DNA of 64,000 bases from positions 248,001-312,000 of the forward strand of contig JBLIDT010000001.1 of the NCBI GenBank assembly GCA_047632755.1. The letters run 5' to 3'. Made by a program: the position numbers and the translations under genes. This DNA comes from JAKVAV01 sp047632755. GTDB lineage: Bacteria > Bacteroidota > Bacteroidia > Flavobacteriales_D > Cryomorphaceae. Positions within the stretch are counted from its first letter, which is position 1. Each line of letters starts with the position of its first letter. The notes below the pieces were generated by a model. That model searched no databases. It was not told the DNA's origin and saw only the letters and a list, made by a program, of their open reading frames with translations. Positions 56,819 to 64,000 of the stretch are shown here, one piece after another.

Positions 56819-57302
56819 GCGTAGATCAAAGAATCCGTTTCTTTTGAAGGCTTTACAAAACCACGGTACATCCCTTCGGTATTGAAGGGCATCGCGATAT
56901 TTCCTTCAGCACCCCTCCGTTGCACCCCATTTTTGGAATGGGTTCGCTTATCACAATTGAAGTGGATTTAAAGAGCAATTTCTTTCCATACTTCATCAGT
57001 GTGGCCAAGTCACAAGCAATCACAGCCTCAATATAGTATTGGTCCCAGCACTTTGTGGCGCGAAGACGTTAAAATAGAATCCTATCCGTTATGTCCGATT
57101 TGGACTATCCGATGAGAGCGGCAATGAGGAATCTCCTGCTTTGGTTGTATTGCCAAAATGCGCGACCGTGATCGGGAAAGGGCCGGTTATGGCCTTGGCC
57201 AAATCTCTGGAATATTCCAAGAATGATGACAGAATAGGTTTTTAGAACATATATTTAGCCGCTTATCTTCAATGGGATACTTTTCCAATTAAAATAAGAT
57301 TT
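56819..57302. other. 484-bp gap with possible decayed coding sequence
   Basis: No complete gene is visible. Plus-strand 57090-57245 is open for about 50 codons with protein-like composition (LVVLPKCATVIGKGPVMALA) ending in TAG. On the minus strand about 70 codons are open up to a TAA near 56860 (EPIPKMGCNGGVLKEIS). Neither has a plausible start. I do not recognise them. Confidence 0.4.
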
Positions 57303-58592
57303 ATGAAAAAAGGAATACTTAGCTTTTTAGCAATTGGCGCAGCACTTTTTTCGACAGGCCAGACTTACCTGAGCGAGAGACTGGGAAGCGATACTGACCT
57401 CAATGTAGAACCTGATTTTGGTCTCTGCATGATGGGTGGCGCTGGAGAAACGGACGAGGCTATGATTTGGTTTTTGGAAAAAGCCAATGGTGGAGACGTT
57501 TTGGTAATTCGTGCCAATGGAATCGGCGGATACAACGACTATTTGTTTTCGGAATTGGGGGTAAGCCTAAACTCGGTTGAAACGATTTCATTCGAATCTG
57601 CCGATGCAGCTACCGACCCCTACGTTTTGCAAAGACTTAACGAGGCTGAAGCCATCTGGATGGCAGGTGGAAATCAAGCTACCTACGCCAGCTATTGGAA
57701 AGACACAGAGGTTATGGATGCCCTGAATAATCTGCTCAATTTTCGCGGTGGAGCGCTTGGGGGTCTATCAGCGGGAATGGCTATTTTGGCGGAAGCCTAT
57801 TTCCCCGCCACACTTGGTTCACTCACTTCAGAAGAGGCACTGGATGATCCTTTGGACAATACCGTTTTGATCGGTTACGATGACTTTATTCAAGCACCAT
57901 TTTTGGAGCAGACCATTACCGAGACACACTTCAATGACCCCGACCGTATTCGTTACGGACGCATTATGGGCTTTATGGCTCGGTTGAAAAACGATCAATC
58001 TTTCAGACCAAAGGCCATCGCTTCGAACGAGTATTGTGCTGTGACCATCAATGAGGAAGGTATCGCCAGAGCTTGGGGAGAGTTTCCTGAATATGATGAT
58101 GACTACGTTTATTTTCTGCAGGAAAACCTCATTGACCAGGGCGGCCCCGAAGTTTTGGAGCAGGATGTGCCACTTACATGGATCAGGGGCGAGGAAGCCG
58201 TGAAAGTTTACAAAGTGCCAGGAACGATTGGCGGCGAAAACTTCTTTGACTTAAACACATGGGAAACTGGTGAAGGCGGTACTTGGGAAAACTGGTGGGT
58301 CGACAATGGCGAGCTTTTCATGGCAATGGGAGATCCACTGTCTACAGAAGAATCAGAATTTAAAGAAATTTCTATTTACCCCAACCCCACAGCTGATTTT
58401 TTAAATCTACCACTGGAGTTAACCACGAGAGATCGATATGAAATATTTGATGGATCGGGTCGGATTTCGCTGAGTGGAAACTTCAATGATGGCTCAAGAA
58501 TTGGTGTGGCAGATTTGCCAGAAGGCTTTTATGTAGTTCGTGTCATGAACGAGGATAGAGTTCTAATTTCGCGCTTCCTTAAAATTCTGTAG
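57303..58592 (+). CDS. Cyanophycinase-like S51 peptidase with T9SS type A sorting domain
   Basis: 429 residues with signal peptide (MKKGILSFLAIGAALFSTGQ). Residues about 35-270 are an S51-family fold: MMGGAGETDE, WMAGGNQATYA, the catalytic-Ser motif GGLSAGMAI (Ser156) and TETHFNDPDRIRYGR with His209, as in cyanophycinase-type peptidases that cut Asp-Arg polymer or isoaspartyl dipeptides. The C-terminus (ISIYPNPTADFLNLP, ending RFLKIL) is a type A T9SS sorting domain, so the enzyme acts outside the cell. The next gene, a transporter, begins 3 bp later. Substrate is inferred from the family. Confidence 0.88.
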   Translation: MKKGILSFLAIGAALFSTGQTYLSERLGSDTDLNVEPDFGLCMMGGAGETDEAMIWFLEKANGGDVLVIRANGIGGYNDYLFSELGVSLNSVETISFESADAATDPYVLQRLNEAEAIWMAGGNQATYASYWKDTEVMDALNNLLNFRGGALGGLSAGMAILAEAYFPATLGSLTSEEALDDPLDNTVLIGYDDFIQAPFLEQTITETHFNDPDRIRYGRIMGFMARLKNDQSFRPKAIASNEYCAVTINEEGIARAWGEFPEYDDDYVYFLQENLIDQGGPEVLEQDVPLTWIRGEEAVKVYKVPGTIGGENFFDLNTWETGEGGTWENWWVDNGELFMAMGDPLSTEESEFKEISIYPNPTADFLNLPLELTTRDRYEIFDGSGRISLSGNFNDGSRIGVADLPEGFYVVRVMNEDRVLISRFLKIL

Positions 58593-58595
58593 GCT

Positions 58596-59972
58596 TTGCT
58601 AAAGAAATCCCCCGACGCGCTGGTGATCATCTCACTAGTGTTGATTCTCTTCACCATTCTCACTTGGATCATTCCCGCAGGCGAGTATTCTCGTGAAGTG
58701 GTAGATGGCAGAACAGTAGTGATGGCAGGTACCTACGAAACCGTTGAGGCCAGCCCTCAAAGTTGGGCAGATCTGCTCGTAGCGCCTATAAAAGGCTTTG
58801 TTGGAGCGGCCCATATTATTGCTTTTGTGATTTTAGTAGGGGGTGCTTTTTCTATTGTCACGGCCACGGGAGCATTGGATGCGGGGTTAGGTTCAGTTCT
58901 TAAATACGCCGAGCGTAATCCTGCTTCCAAACATTTTGTAGTCCCCGTATTGATGGTTTTTTTCTCGCTGGCAGGCTGCACCTTTGGGATGTCAGAAGAG
59001 AATTTAGTTTTTATCCTCATTACCATTCCACTCGCTAGAAGTATGGGATATGACAATCTGGTAGGAGTCGCTATTCCATTTTTGGGTTCGGCAGCTGGTT
59101 TTGCAGGGGCGGCAATCAATCCATTTACGGTTGGAATTGCTCAAGGAATAGCCGAGTTGCCCATTGGAAGCGGTGCTGGCTATCGTTGGTTTGTATGGGC
59201 GATATTTACAATCATCGCTATCGTATTTGTGATGCTTTACATCCGAAAGTTGGAGAAGCATCCTGAAAAGAAGCTCATCACCGACGACGATCAAAACAGT
59301 TACGAAACAAAAGAAGCGCCTTTACTGGATATACCTCGAAAATTGGTTTTGATTCTGTTTGTATTCGCCATCGTCTTATTGATGGTTGGAGCGAATCAAT
59401 TTGGCTGGTATATCGACGAGATCTCAGCCTTATTCATCGCTTTGGGTTTGCTTTCGGCAATCGTCACCCGAATGGGCGTGACCAAAACGATCAGCTCATT
59501 TACCGGAGGAGCAAAGGATATGTTGACGGCTGCAATAATCATTGGTATTTCAAGAGCTGTTCTAGTAGTAGCCGACGACGGAAAAATCATTGATACAGTG
59601 CTTTATGCCATGGCAAATGGTGTGAAGGACTTGCCCGATACGATTAGCGTCCAGATGATGTTTTTTGTCCAAGGCGCACTGAATATTTTCATTCCATCTG
59701 GGTCGGGACAAGCGGCTATCACTATGCCCATTATGACGCCTTTAGCTGATATTTTGGGAATCGCTCGTCAATCGGCTGTGCTCGCATTTCAATTCGGTGA
59801 TGGGTTGTTGAACGTTGTTATTCCTACTAGCGGTGTCACGATGGGAATTCTTTCCATAGCTAGAATCCCTTACAACGTCTGGGTGAAGTGGGTTTGGAAA
59901 CTCATTCTGGTTTTCACCGTCTTCTCGATGCTGTTCTTGGCTTTACCGCAGTATTTTGATGTTTGGCCTTAA
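58596..59972 (+). CDS. YfcC-family transporter
   Basis: About 458 residues and 11-12 hydrophobic segments, of the YfcC/DcuC-related carrier group (tentatively basic amino acids or peptides). Typical parts are LTWIIPAGEYSREVVDGRTV near the start, AGCTFGMSEENL, and FIPSGSGQAAITMPIMTPLA near the end. The start is a TTG at 58596, 3 bp after the secreted peptidase stop, so the two form an operon; this suggests uptake of the peptidase product. Confidence 0.88.
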   Translation: MLKKSPDALVIISLVLILFTILTWIIPAGEYSREVVDGRTVVMAGTYETVEASPQSWADLLVAPIKGFVGAAHIIAFVILVGGAFSIVTATGALDAGLGSVLKYAERNPASKHFVVPVLMVFFSLAGCTFGMSEENLVFILITIPLARSMGYDNLVGVAIPFLGSAAGFAGAAINPFTVGIAQGIAELPIGSGAGYRWFVWAIFTIIAIVFVMLYIRKLEKHPEKKLITDDDQNSYETKEAPLLDIPRKLVLILFVFAIVLLMVGANQFGWYIDEISALFIALGLLSAIVTRMGVTKTISSFTGGAKDMLTAAIIIGISRAVLVVADDGKIIDTVLYAMANGVKDLPDTISVQMMFFVQGALNIFIPSGSGQAAITMPIMTPLADILGIARQSAVLAFQFGDGLLNVVIPTSGVTMGILSIARIPYNVWVKWVWKLILVFTVFSMLFLALPQYFDVWP

Positions 59973-60028
59973 GTAGAGTTTGTCTAGTAAGTTCGCCATC
60001 GCGCTTCCGCATTATCTTTACTTATGCT

Positions 60029-60139
60029 TAATAAACGAATTGGCCGCTTCAACCTCCGAGATGAATTCTTCTTTTTTCAATGGTCTGTATTTTAAAAACT
60101 CACTGATAAGAATTATCAGTGGATTTACCTTTTAGAAAA
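60029..60139 (-). other. Short open stretch between the transporter and ispD, possibly a decayed gene
   Basis: About 37 codons are open on the minus strand, with a natural-looking helical ending (RPLKKEEFISEVEAANSFIK) and a TAA. No start codon fits and the ispD terminator hairpin lies within it. Coincidence is possible. Confidence 0.25.
60093..60121 (-). terminator. Terminator after ispD
   Basis: A perfect 9-bp stem (CACTGATAA with TTATCAGTG, 3-nt loop) is followed on the minus strand by GAGTTTTT, about 35 bp after the ispD stop. Confidence 0.65.
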
Positions 60140-60155
60140 GCCCTGAAATGAAGAG

Positions 60156-60827
60156 TTAGCCCTTTAGAAAAGATGCGGCAATAAGTAAATCTTCTCTTGT
60201 GGTGATTTTGATATTCCTGCGGTTACCTTTCACGATATCAACAGACTGACCCATGTGTTCGACTACTGAGGCATCATCGGTAAAGATATCTTGGTAGCCT
60301 GTTTCGTAGGCTTTTTTGAGAATAGCTGTTTGGAAGCACTGCGGTGTTTGGATGGCAACAAGTTCATTGCGGGGAATAGTGTGGCTCGTATCCTTACCTA
60401 TCCTGCGTATGGTGTCGATTACTGGCACCGCGGGTATAGCAGCTCCCGATTTGGCTGCGTTTTCGAAGCAACGCTCAATGGTGTCGGCTGAAACGAATGG
60501 CCTCACTGCATCATGAATAGCGACCAATTCTACCGTTTTTTCTAAAGCAGCTATTCCGTTTTTCACAGAGTGAAAGCGTTCCTTTCCTCCCTCTACAACC
60601 GTGTGTTTGAGATCGAAGCCGTAGTCTTTTTGAATTTTGCTCCATTCGCCGTGAAGGCTTTTGTAGAGCACCAAGATGAATTGAAGTTCAGGATCGAAAA
60701 GGCGAAATGCTTCAAACGTATGAAGTAAAACAGGTTTCTCAGAAAGGGGTAAAAACTGCTTAGCTGTGTTGAGGTTCATGCGGGTGCCGGTACCTCCCGC
60801 CACAATTATTACCGCCCTATTTGCCAT
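60156..60827 (-). CDS. ispD: 2-C-methyl-D-erythritol 4-phosphate cytidylyltransferase
   Basis: Forms CDP-methylerythritol from MEP and CTP in the isoprenoid pathway opened by dxs. The 223 residues show the nucleotide-binding motif VAGGTGTRMNLNTAKQFLPL, IHDAVRPFVS and TPQCFQTAILKKAYE, with normal length. It follows queA by 3 bp. Confidence 0.95.
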   Translation of the reverse strand: MANRAVIIVAGGTGTRMNLNTAKQFLPLSEKPVLLHTFEAFRLFDPELQFILVLYKSLHGEWSKIQKDYGFDLKHTVVEGGKERFHSVKNGIAALEKTVELVAIHDAVRPFVSADTIERCFENAAKSGAAIPAVPVIDTIRRIGKDTSHTIPRNELVAIQTPQCFQTAILKKAYETGYQDIFTDDASVVEHMGQSVDIVKGNRRNIKITTREDLLIAASFLKG

Positions 60828-60830
60828 AAA

Positions 60831-61880
60831 TTAGATGATCAACATAGCATCTCCGTAAGCCTGGAAGCGGTACTTTTCTTTGATAGCTACTTTGTAAGCA
60901 GCTATAACATTGTCGTATCCTCCAAAGGCTGCCACTTGCATAAGCAAGGTGCTCTCAGGAGCGTGAAAGTTGCTAATCATCGAATCGGCAATGGAGAATT
61001 CATAAGGAGGGAAAATGAACTTGTTTGTCCACCCTTCAAATGGTTTTAATAGGCCTTCAGTAGAAACAGAAGTTTCAACTGCGCGCATGGCAGTGGTGCC
61101 CACTACGCAAACTTTTCGTTTTGCAAGTTTGGTCTTATTCACTGTATTCGCAGACTCTTCTGTAATAGCCATCTGCTCACTGTCCATCTTGTGCTTGGTA
61201 AGATCTTCTACCTCTACCGGGCGGAAAGTTCCAAGTCCTACATGAAGTGTAACAGGTGCAAAGTGAATTCCTTTAAGCTCCATGCGTTTGAGCAATTCGC
61301 GGCTAAAGTGCAAACCAGCAGTTGGAACTGCCACGGCACCTTCTTCTTTGGCAAAAATAGTTTGGTAGCGCTCGAAGTCTAACTCTTCAACTGGGCGCTC
61401 AATGTACTTAGGCACGGGCGTTTCTCCCAACGACATCATTGTGCTTTTGAAATCCTCGTAAGGACCATCAAATAAGAAACGAAGTGTTCTACCTCTGGAG
61501 GTTGTATTATCGATTACTTCTGCTACGAGCTCATCATTCTCTCCAAAGTAGAGTTTGTTTCCAATTCGGATTTTACGGGCAGGGTCTACTAAAACATCCC
61601 ACAAAAGGCTTTCGCGATTCAATTCACGGAGCAAGAATACTTCGATCTTAGCACCTGTTTTTTCCTTGTTTCCGTATAAGCGTGCAGGAAAAACCTTGGT
61701 GTTGTTCATCACAAAGCTGTCGTCCTCTTGAAAGTAGTCGAGAACGTCTTTGAATATTTTGTGTTCGATCTCACCCGTTTTGCGATTCAAGACCATAAGT
61801 CGGCTCTCATCGCGGTTTGGGGCGGGGTATTGTGCAATAAGTTCTTTTGGAAGGTCGAATTTGAACTTGGAAAGCTTCAT
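60831..61880 (-). CDS. queA: tRNA preQ1(34) S-adenosylmethionine ribosyltransferase-isomerase
   Basis: Transfers the ribosyl group of SAM to preQ1 in tRNA to make epoxyqueuosine. The 349 residues start with MKLSKFKFDLPKELIAQYPA and contain ESRLMVLNRKTG, NNTKVFPARL, LHVGLGTFRPV and VGTTAMRAVE, all conserved in QueA. It lies between truB and ispD on the same strand. Confidence 0.96.
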   Translation of the reverse strand: MKLSKFKFDLPKELIAQYPAPNRDESRLMVLNRKTGEIEHKIFKDVLDYFQEDDSFVMNNTKVFPARLYGNKEKTGAKIEVFLLRELNRESLLWDVLVDPARKIRIGNKLYFGENDELVAEVIDNTTSRGRTLRFLFDGPYEDFKSTMMSLGETPVPKYIERPVEELDFERYQTIFAKEEGAVAVPTAGLHFSRELLKRMELKGIHFAPVTLHVGLGTFRPVEVEDLTKHKMDSEQMAITEESANTVNKTKLAKRKVCVVGTTAMRAVETSVSTEGLLKPFEGWTNKFIFPPYEFSIADSMISNFHAPESTLLMQVAAFGGYDNVIAAYKVAIKEKYRFQAYGDAMLII

Positions 61881-61952
61881 TCAAAAGGCGTTTTTGTGGT
61901 CAAAAATTGCGGCTGCGAAGTTAATGAATAAGGTCGAGATTTCTATGCCATT

Positions 61953-62675
61953 TTAAACATCTTCCTGAACACCTTGCACCACCCGTTGAAAATCAACGGG
62001 ATTGATGGCCTTTTCAACCGAGTAGTCGCCAATTTTTGTTCGGCACAATTCAGATAGGTAAGCGCCACACTCTAGTGCCTCGCCAAGATCGCGTGCAATC
62101 GAGCGTATGTATGTGCCCTTGCTGCACTCAATTTCAAATTTCACCAGTGGCAGCGACGAGTTGTCTACTTCAAATTTACTAATAATGACTGGCCGAGCTT
62201 CTAATTTCACCTCTTTTCCCTTTCGAGCTGCTATGTAGGCGCGCTGTCCATTGACTTTCTTCGCAGAGAAAATAGGAGGCATTTGCATAATGGCACCCCT
62301 CATTTTACTAACCGCCACGTTCACCATCTCATCTGTGATATGATCGGTCGAATGATGATTCTCTGTTTTTGATTCCAAATCGTAAGAAGCTGTAGTGGAG
62401 CCAAGAGTGAAAGTGCCTGTGTAAGTTTTATTTTGGAGTGTAAGGTCCGCGATTCGTTTGGTAAACTTTCCCGTACAGATGATCAGAAGACCCGTTGCAA
62501 GTGGGTCAAGGGTGCCTGCGTGACCCACCTTCAGTTTTTTAAGATCAAATTTTTTGCGAATCGCGTAGCGAACTTTTGCCACCGCATCAAAGCTTGTCCA
62601 AGTAAGGGGCTTGTCAATTAAAAGAAGCTGACCCGCTTGAAACTCTTCAACCGTATGCTTACTGTAATCGATCAT
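61953..62675 (-). CDS. truB: tRNA pseudouridine(55) synthase
   Basis: Makes pseudouridine 55 in the T arm of tRNA. The catalytic Asp sits in VGHAGTLDPLATGLLI. ATG 62675 starts within the uppP stop codon (ATGA overlap) and gives 240 residues, normal for a short TruB without the PUA domain; the longer frame to 62777 lies inside uppP. KINGQ-like VNGQRAYIAARKG and CSKGTYIRSIARDLG are also family marks. Confidence 0.95.
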   Translation of the reverse strand: MIDYSKHTVEEFQAGQLLLIDKPLTWTSFDAVAKVRYAIRKKFDLKKLKVGHAGTLDPLATGLLIICTGKFTKRIADLTLQNKTYTGTFTLGSTTASYDLESKTENHHSTDHITDEMVNVAVSKMRGAIMQMPPIFSAKKVNGQRAYIAARKGKEVKLEARPVIISKFEVDNSSLPLVKFEIECSKGTYIRSIARDLGEALECGAYLSELCRTKIGDYSVEKAINPVDFQRVVQGVQEDV

Positions 62676-63472
62676 ACGTAAAGCGAATATCCAATTGCGA
62701 TTGCTCCAACAGCGAGGCAGTAGTATGCGAAATAGTCCAACTTGCTTTTTTTCACAATGGCGATCATCCAGCGACAAGCAAATATTCCCGCGACGAATGC
62801 AGCTGTGAATCCTGTAATGAGGGCCATATTGTCAATATTTCGCGATGGCTGAGCTTCTAGAAAATCCTTGTATTCTAGAATCATGGCCCCGAAGATGACA
62901 GGCAAAACCATCAGGAATGAGAACCGCGCTGCACGTTCGCGACTTACGCCTGAGATAAGGGCGATAGATATCGTAGAGCCTGAACGGGAAACACCTGGCA
63001 GCACCGCAATAGCTTGGGAGATCCCGATTAACAAAGCTCTACCAAAAGTCACTTTCCCCTGCTTTATAGGTATCCGTGTGGTACTATAAAGTAAAACGGC
63101 TGTGAAGATGAGCGAGCATCCTACCAGAAGAAGATTTCCTTCGAATAGCATTTCAATTTCATCCTTGAAAAAGACACCTACGAAGAATACAGGAATCATA
63201 CTGACTAATATGAATGCTGCAAACTTGGTGCTCTCGTTCCATTTGAATTCGAAGAGGCCTTTAAAGAGATCGGCAATGTCATTTCGGAAAACGACAACGG
63301 TGCTTAGCGCAGTGGCACCATGCAGAGCGATGGTAAATAACATGCTCTCATCAGCCTCGAGATCATCGCCAATAATGGCTTTTGCCAATTCCAAATGCCC
63401 TGAGCTACTCACGGGCAGAAATTCCGTAAGTCCTTGAATAATGCCCAAGACGAGGGCCTCTAAAATACTCAT
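62672..63472 (-). CDS. uppP: Undecaprenyl-diphosphatase
   Basis: Removes a phosphate from undecaprenyl diphosphate to recycle the cell wall lipid carrier; BacA-type membrane protein of 266 residues with about eight membrane helices. Active-site motifs: LTEFLPVSSSGHLELAK and LPGVSRSGSTISIAL. Overlaps the DUF3098 gene and truB by 4 bp each. Confidence 0.96.
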   Translation of the reverse strand: MSILEALVLGIIQGLTEFLPVSSSGHLELAKAIIGDDLEADESMLFTIALHGATALSTVVVFRNDIADLFKGLFEFKWNESTKFAAFILVSMIPVFFVGVFFKDEIEMLFEGNLLLVGCSLIFTAVLLYSTTRIPIKQGKVTFGRALLIGISQAIAVLPGVSRSGSTISIALISGVSRERAARFSFLMVLPVIFGAMILEYKDFLEAQPSRNIDNMALITGFTAAFVAGIFACRWMIAIVKKSKLDYFAYYCLAVGAIAIGYSLYV

Positions 63473-63729
63473 GATTCAGATTGAGAGGAAGTTTCTTTTT
63501 TGAGAATTGAATAGAAAATCACAACATATCCGATCACGACTACAATGGGAGCTAAGGTTATTCTGCGAAAGCTAAAAAGCTCTTCACTGAACTCCATTGG
63601 GTCTTCCGTTCCACCTCCTATCATCAGGATGAATCCCAAAACCACTACTGCAATGCCAATCAACATCACTTTATAATTCTTTGCGCTTAGTGCAAAGCTT
63701 TCTTTTTCTTGATTTTCTGCTGTGCTCAT
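63469..63729 (-). CDS. DUF3098 membrane protein
   Basis: About 86 residues with two membrane helices (VMLIGIAVVVLGFILMIGGG and ITLAPIVVVIGYVVIFYSIL) separated by TEDPMEFSEELFSFRR, typical of DUF3098, nearly always found between ftsX and uppP in Bacteroidetes. I chose ATG 63729; TTG 63738 overlaps the ftsX stop. The function is unknown, but the position suggests cell division or envelope work. Confidence 0.85.
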   Translation of the reverse strand: MSTAENQEKESFALSAKNYKVMLIGIAVVVLGFILMIGGGTEDPMEFSEELFSFRRITLAPIVVVIGYVVIFYSILKKETSSQSES

Positions 63730-63734
63730 CGGAT

Positions 63735-64000
63735 TCAATAAATTTTAGAAGCGTCCATTCTCAAGTAACGTCTTACTGCAAATAACGTTGATATTCCTGA
63801 AATTACCATTCCCAAAAGGGAAACAAGGCTAAATAGCTTAACAAACATTATCAGGTCGTTGAACTCAAAAAACTCTGGAACCTCGTGCCTTACGGCAAAA
63901 AGAATTCCCAGAATCAATAGGATGGCGATGAAGCTAGCATAGAGTCCTTGGAGGATTCCATTCCAGATAAAGGGTCGCTGAATAAACCCTCCTGTAGCGC
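63735..64000 (-). CDS. ftsX: Cell division permease FtsX, C-terminal part
   Basis: The frame stays open to the window edge, so only the last 87 or so residues are seen: ATGGFIQRPFIWNGILQGLY, a membrane helix, FEFNDLIMFVKLF, and the last membrane helix before RRYLRMDASKIY. These match the C-terminal permease end of FtsX, which with FtsE controls wall hydrolases at division. The gene begins outside the window. Confidence 0.9.
   Translation of the reverse strand, partial: ATGGFIQRPFIWNGILQGLYASFIAILLILGILFAVRHEVPEFFEFNDLIMFVKLFSLVSLLGMVISGISTLFAVRRYLRMDASKIY

Noticed and set aside
62676..62777. Longer truB start
   Set aside because: It lies inside uppP; ATG 62675 gives the normal TruB start and an ATGA overlap.
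1..64000. tRNA or rRNA genes
   Set aside because: No cloverleaf-like or rRNA-like stretch was recognised on reading; a tRNAscan run would settle this.

Overview
The window is chromosomal DNA from a member of the Bacteroidota, most likely a marine flavobacterium of the Cryomorphaceae/Schleiferiaceae type. The grounds are four proteins ending in type IX secretion (T9SS) sorting domains, a PorP/SprF-family barrel beside a giant repeat protein, repeated promoters of the Bacteroidetes form TAnnTTTG, almost no Shine-Dalgarno sequences, and typical gene orders (ftsX, DUF3098, uppP, truB, queA; rpmF, fabH, accB, accC). The genus placement is inference. I saw no rRNA, tRNA, CRISPR array, IS element or prophage.

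Layout. 1-11451: the 3' part of a giant T9SS cargo gene (at least 36 Ig-like repeats, two PKD domains, type B sorting domain) followed by its PorP/SprF partner. 11466-15335: a TroABCD-type manganese/zinc ABC operon behind a DtxR/MntR-type operator; one permease carries a C-terminal MntR-like repressor domain. 15528-16952: asnS. 17031-23709: a TetR regulator and an RND efflux system. 23829-25809: dxs. 25886-32154 (minus): pepA-pdxA, then YceD-rpmF, fabH, accB and accC. 32291-35576: a T9SS cargo protein and ribE. 35776-40228 (minus): metF, a P-domain T9SS cargo and a small secreted protein. 40462-42249: lepA. 42291-45087: an ECF sigma factor, a membrane anti-sigma candidate and a beta-barrel protein, with the same ECF-type promoter placed twice. 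45144-46906: gatC and trpS diverging, then a small Spy-like protein. 47015-48520: a FadL-like barrel gene cut by one in-frame stop. 48765-53628: an HNH protein and two secreted amidohydrolase-family proteins. 53743-56818: a lipoprotein and a barrel protein. 57303-59972: a T9SS-secreted cyanophycinase-like peptidase and a YfcC-type transporter. 60156-64000 (minus): ispD, queA, truB, uppP, a DUF3098 protein and the end of ftsX.

Most of the window is housekeeping: isoprenoid synthesis (dxs, ispD, uppP), fatty acids (accBC, fabH), vitamins (pdxA, ribE), translation (asnS, trpS, gatC, lepA, rpmF, truB, queA). The less ordinary content is the permease-repressor fusion with its probable operator, the sigma/anti-sigma/barrel regulon with duplicated promoters, the indel-free 88-residue repeat array with a 792-bp higher-order period, the single-stop FadL-like gene, the amidohydrolase pair in which two of three domains lost the metal motif, and the cyanophycinase-transporter pair.
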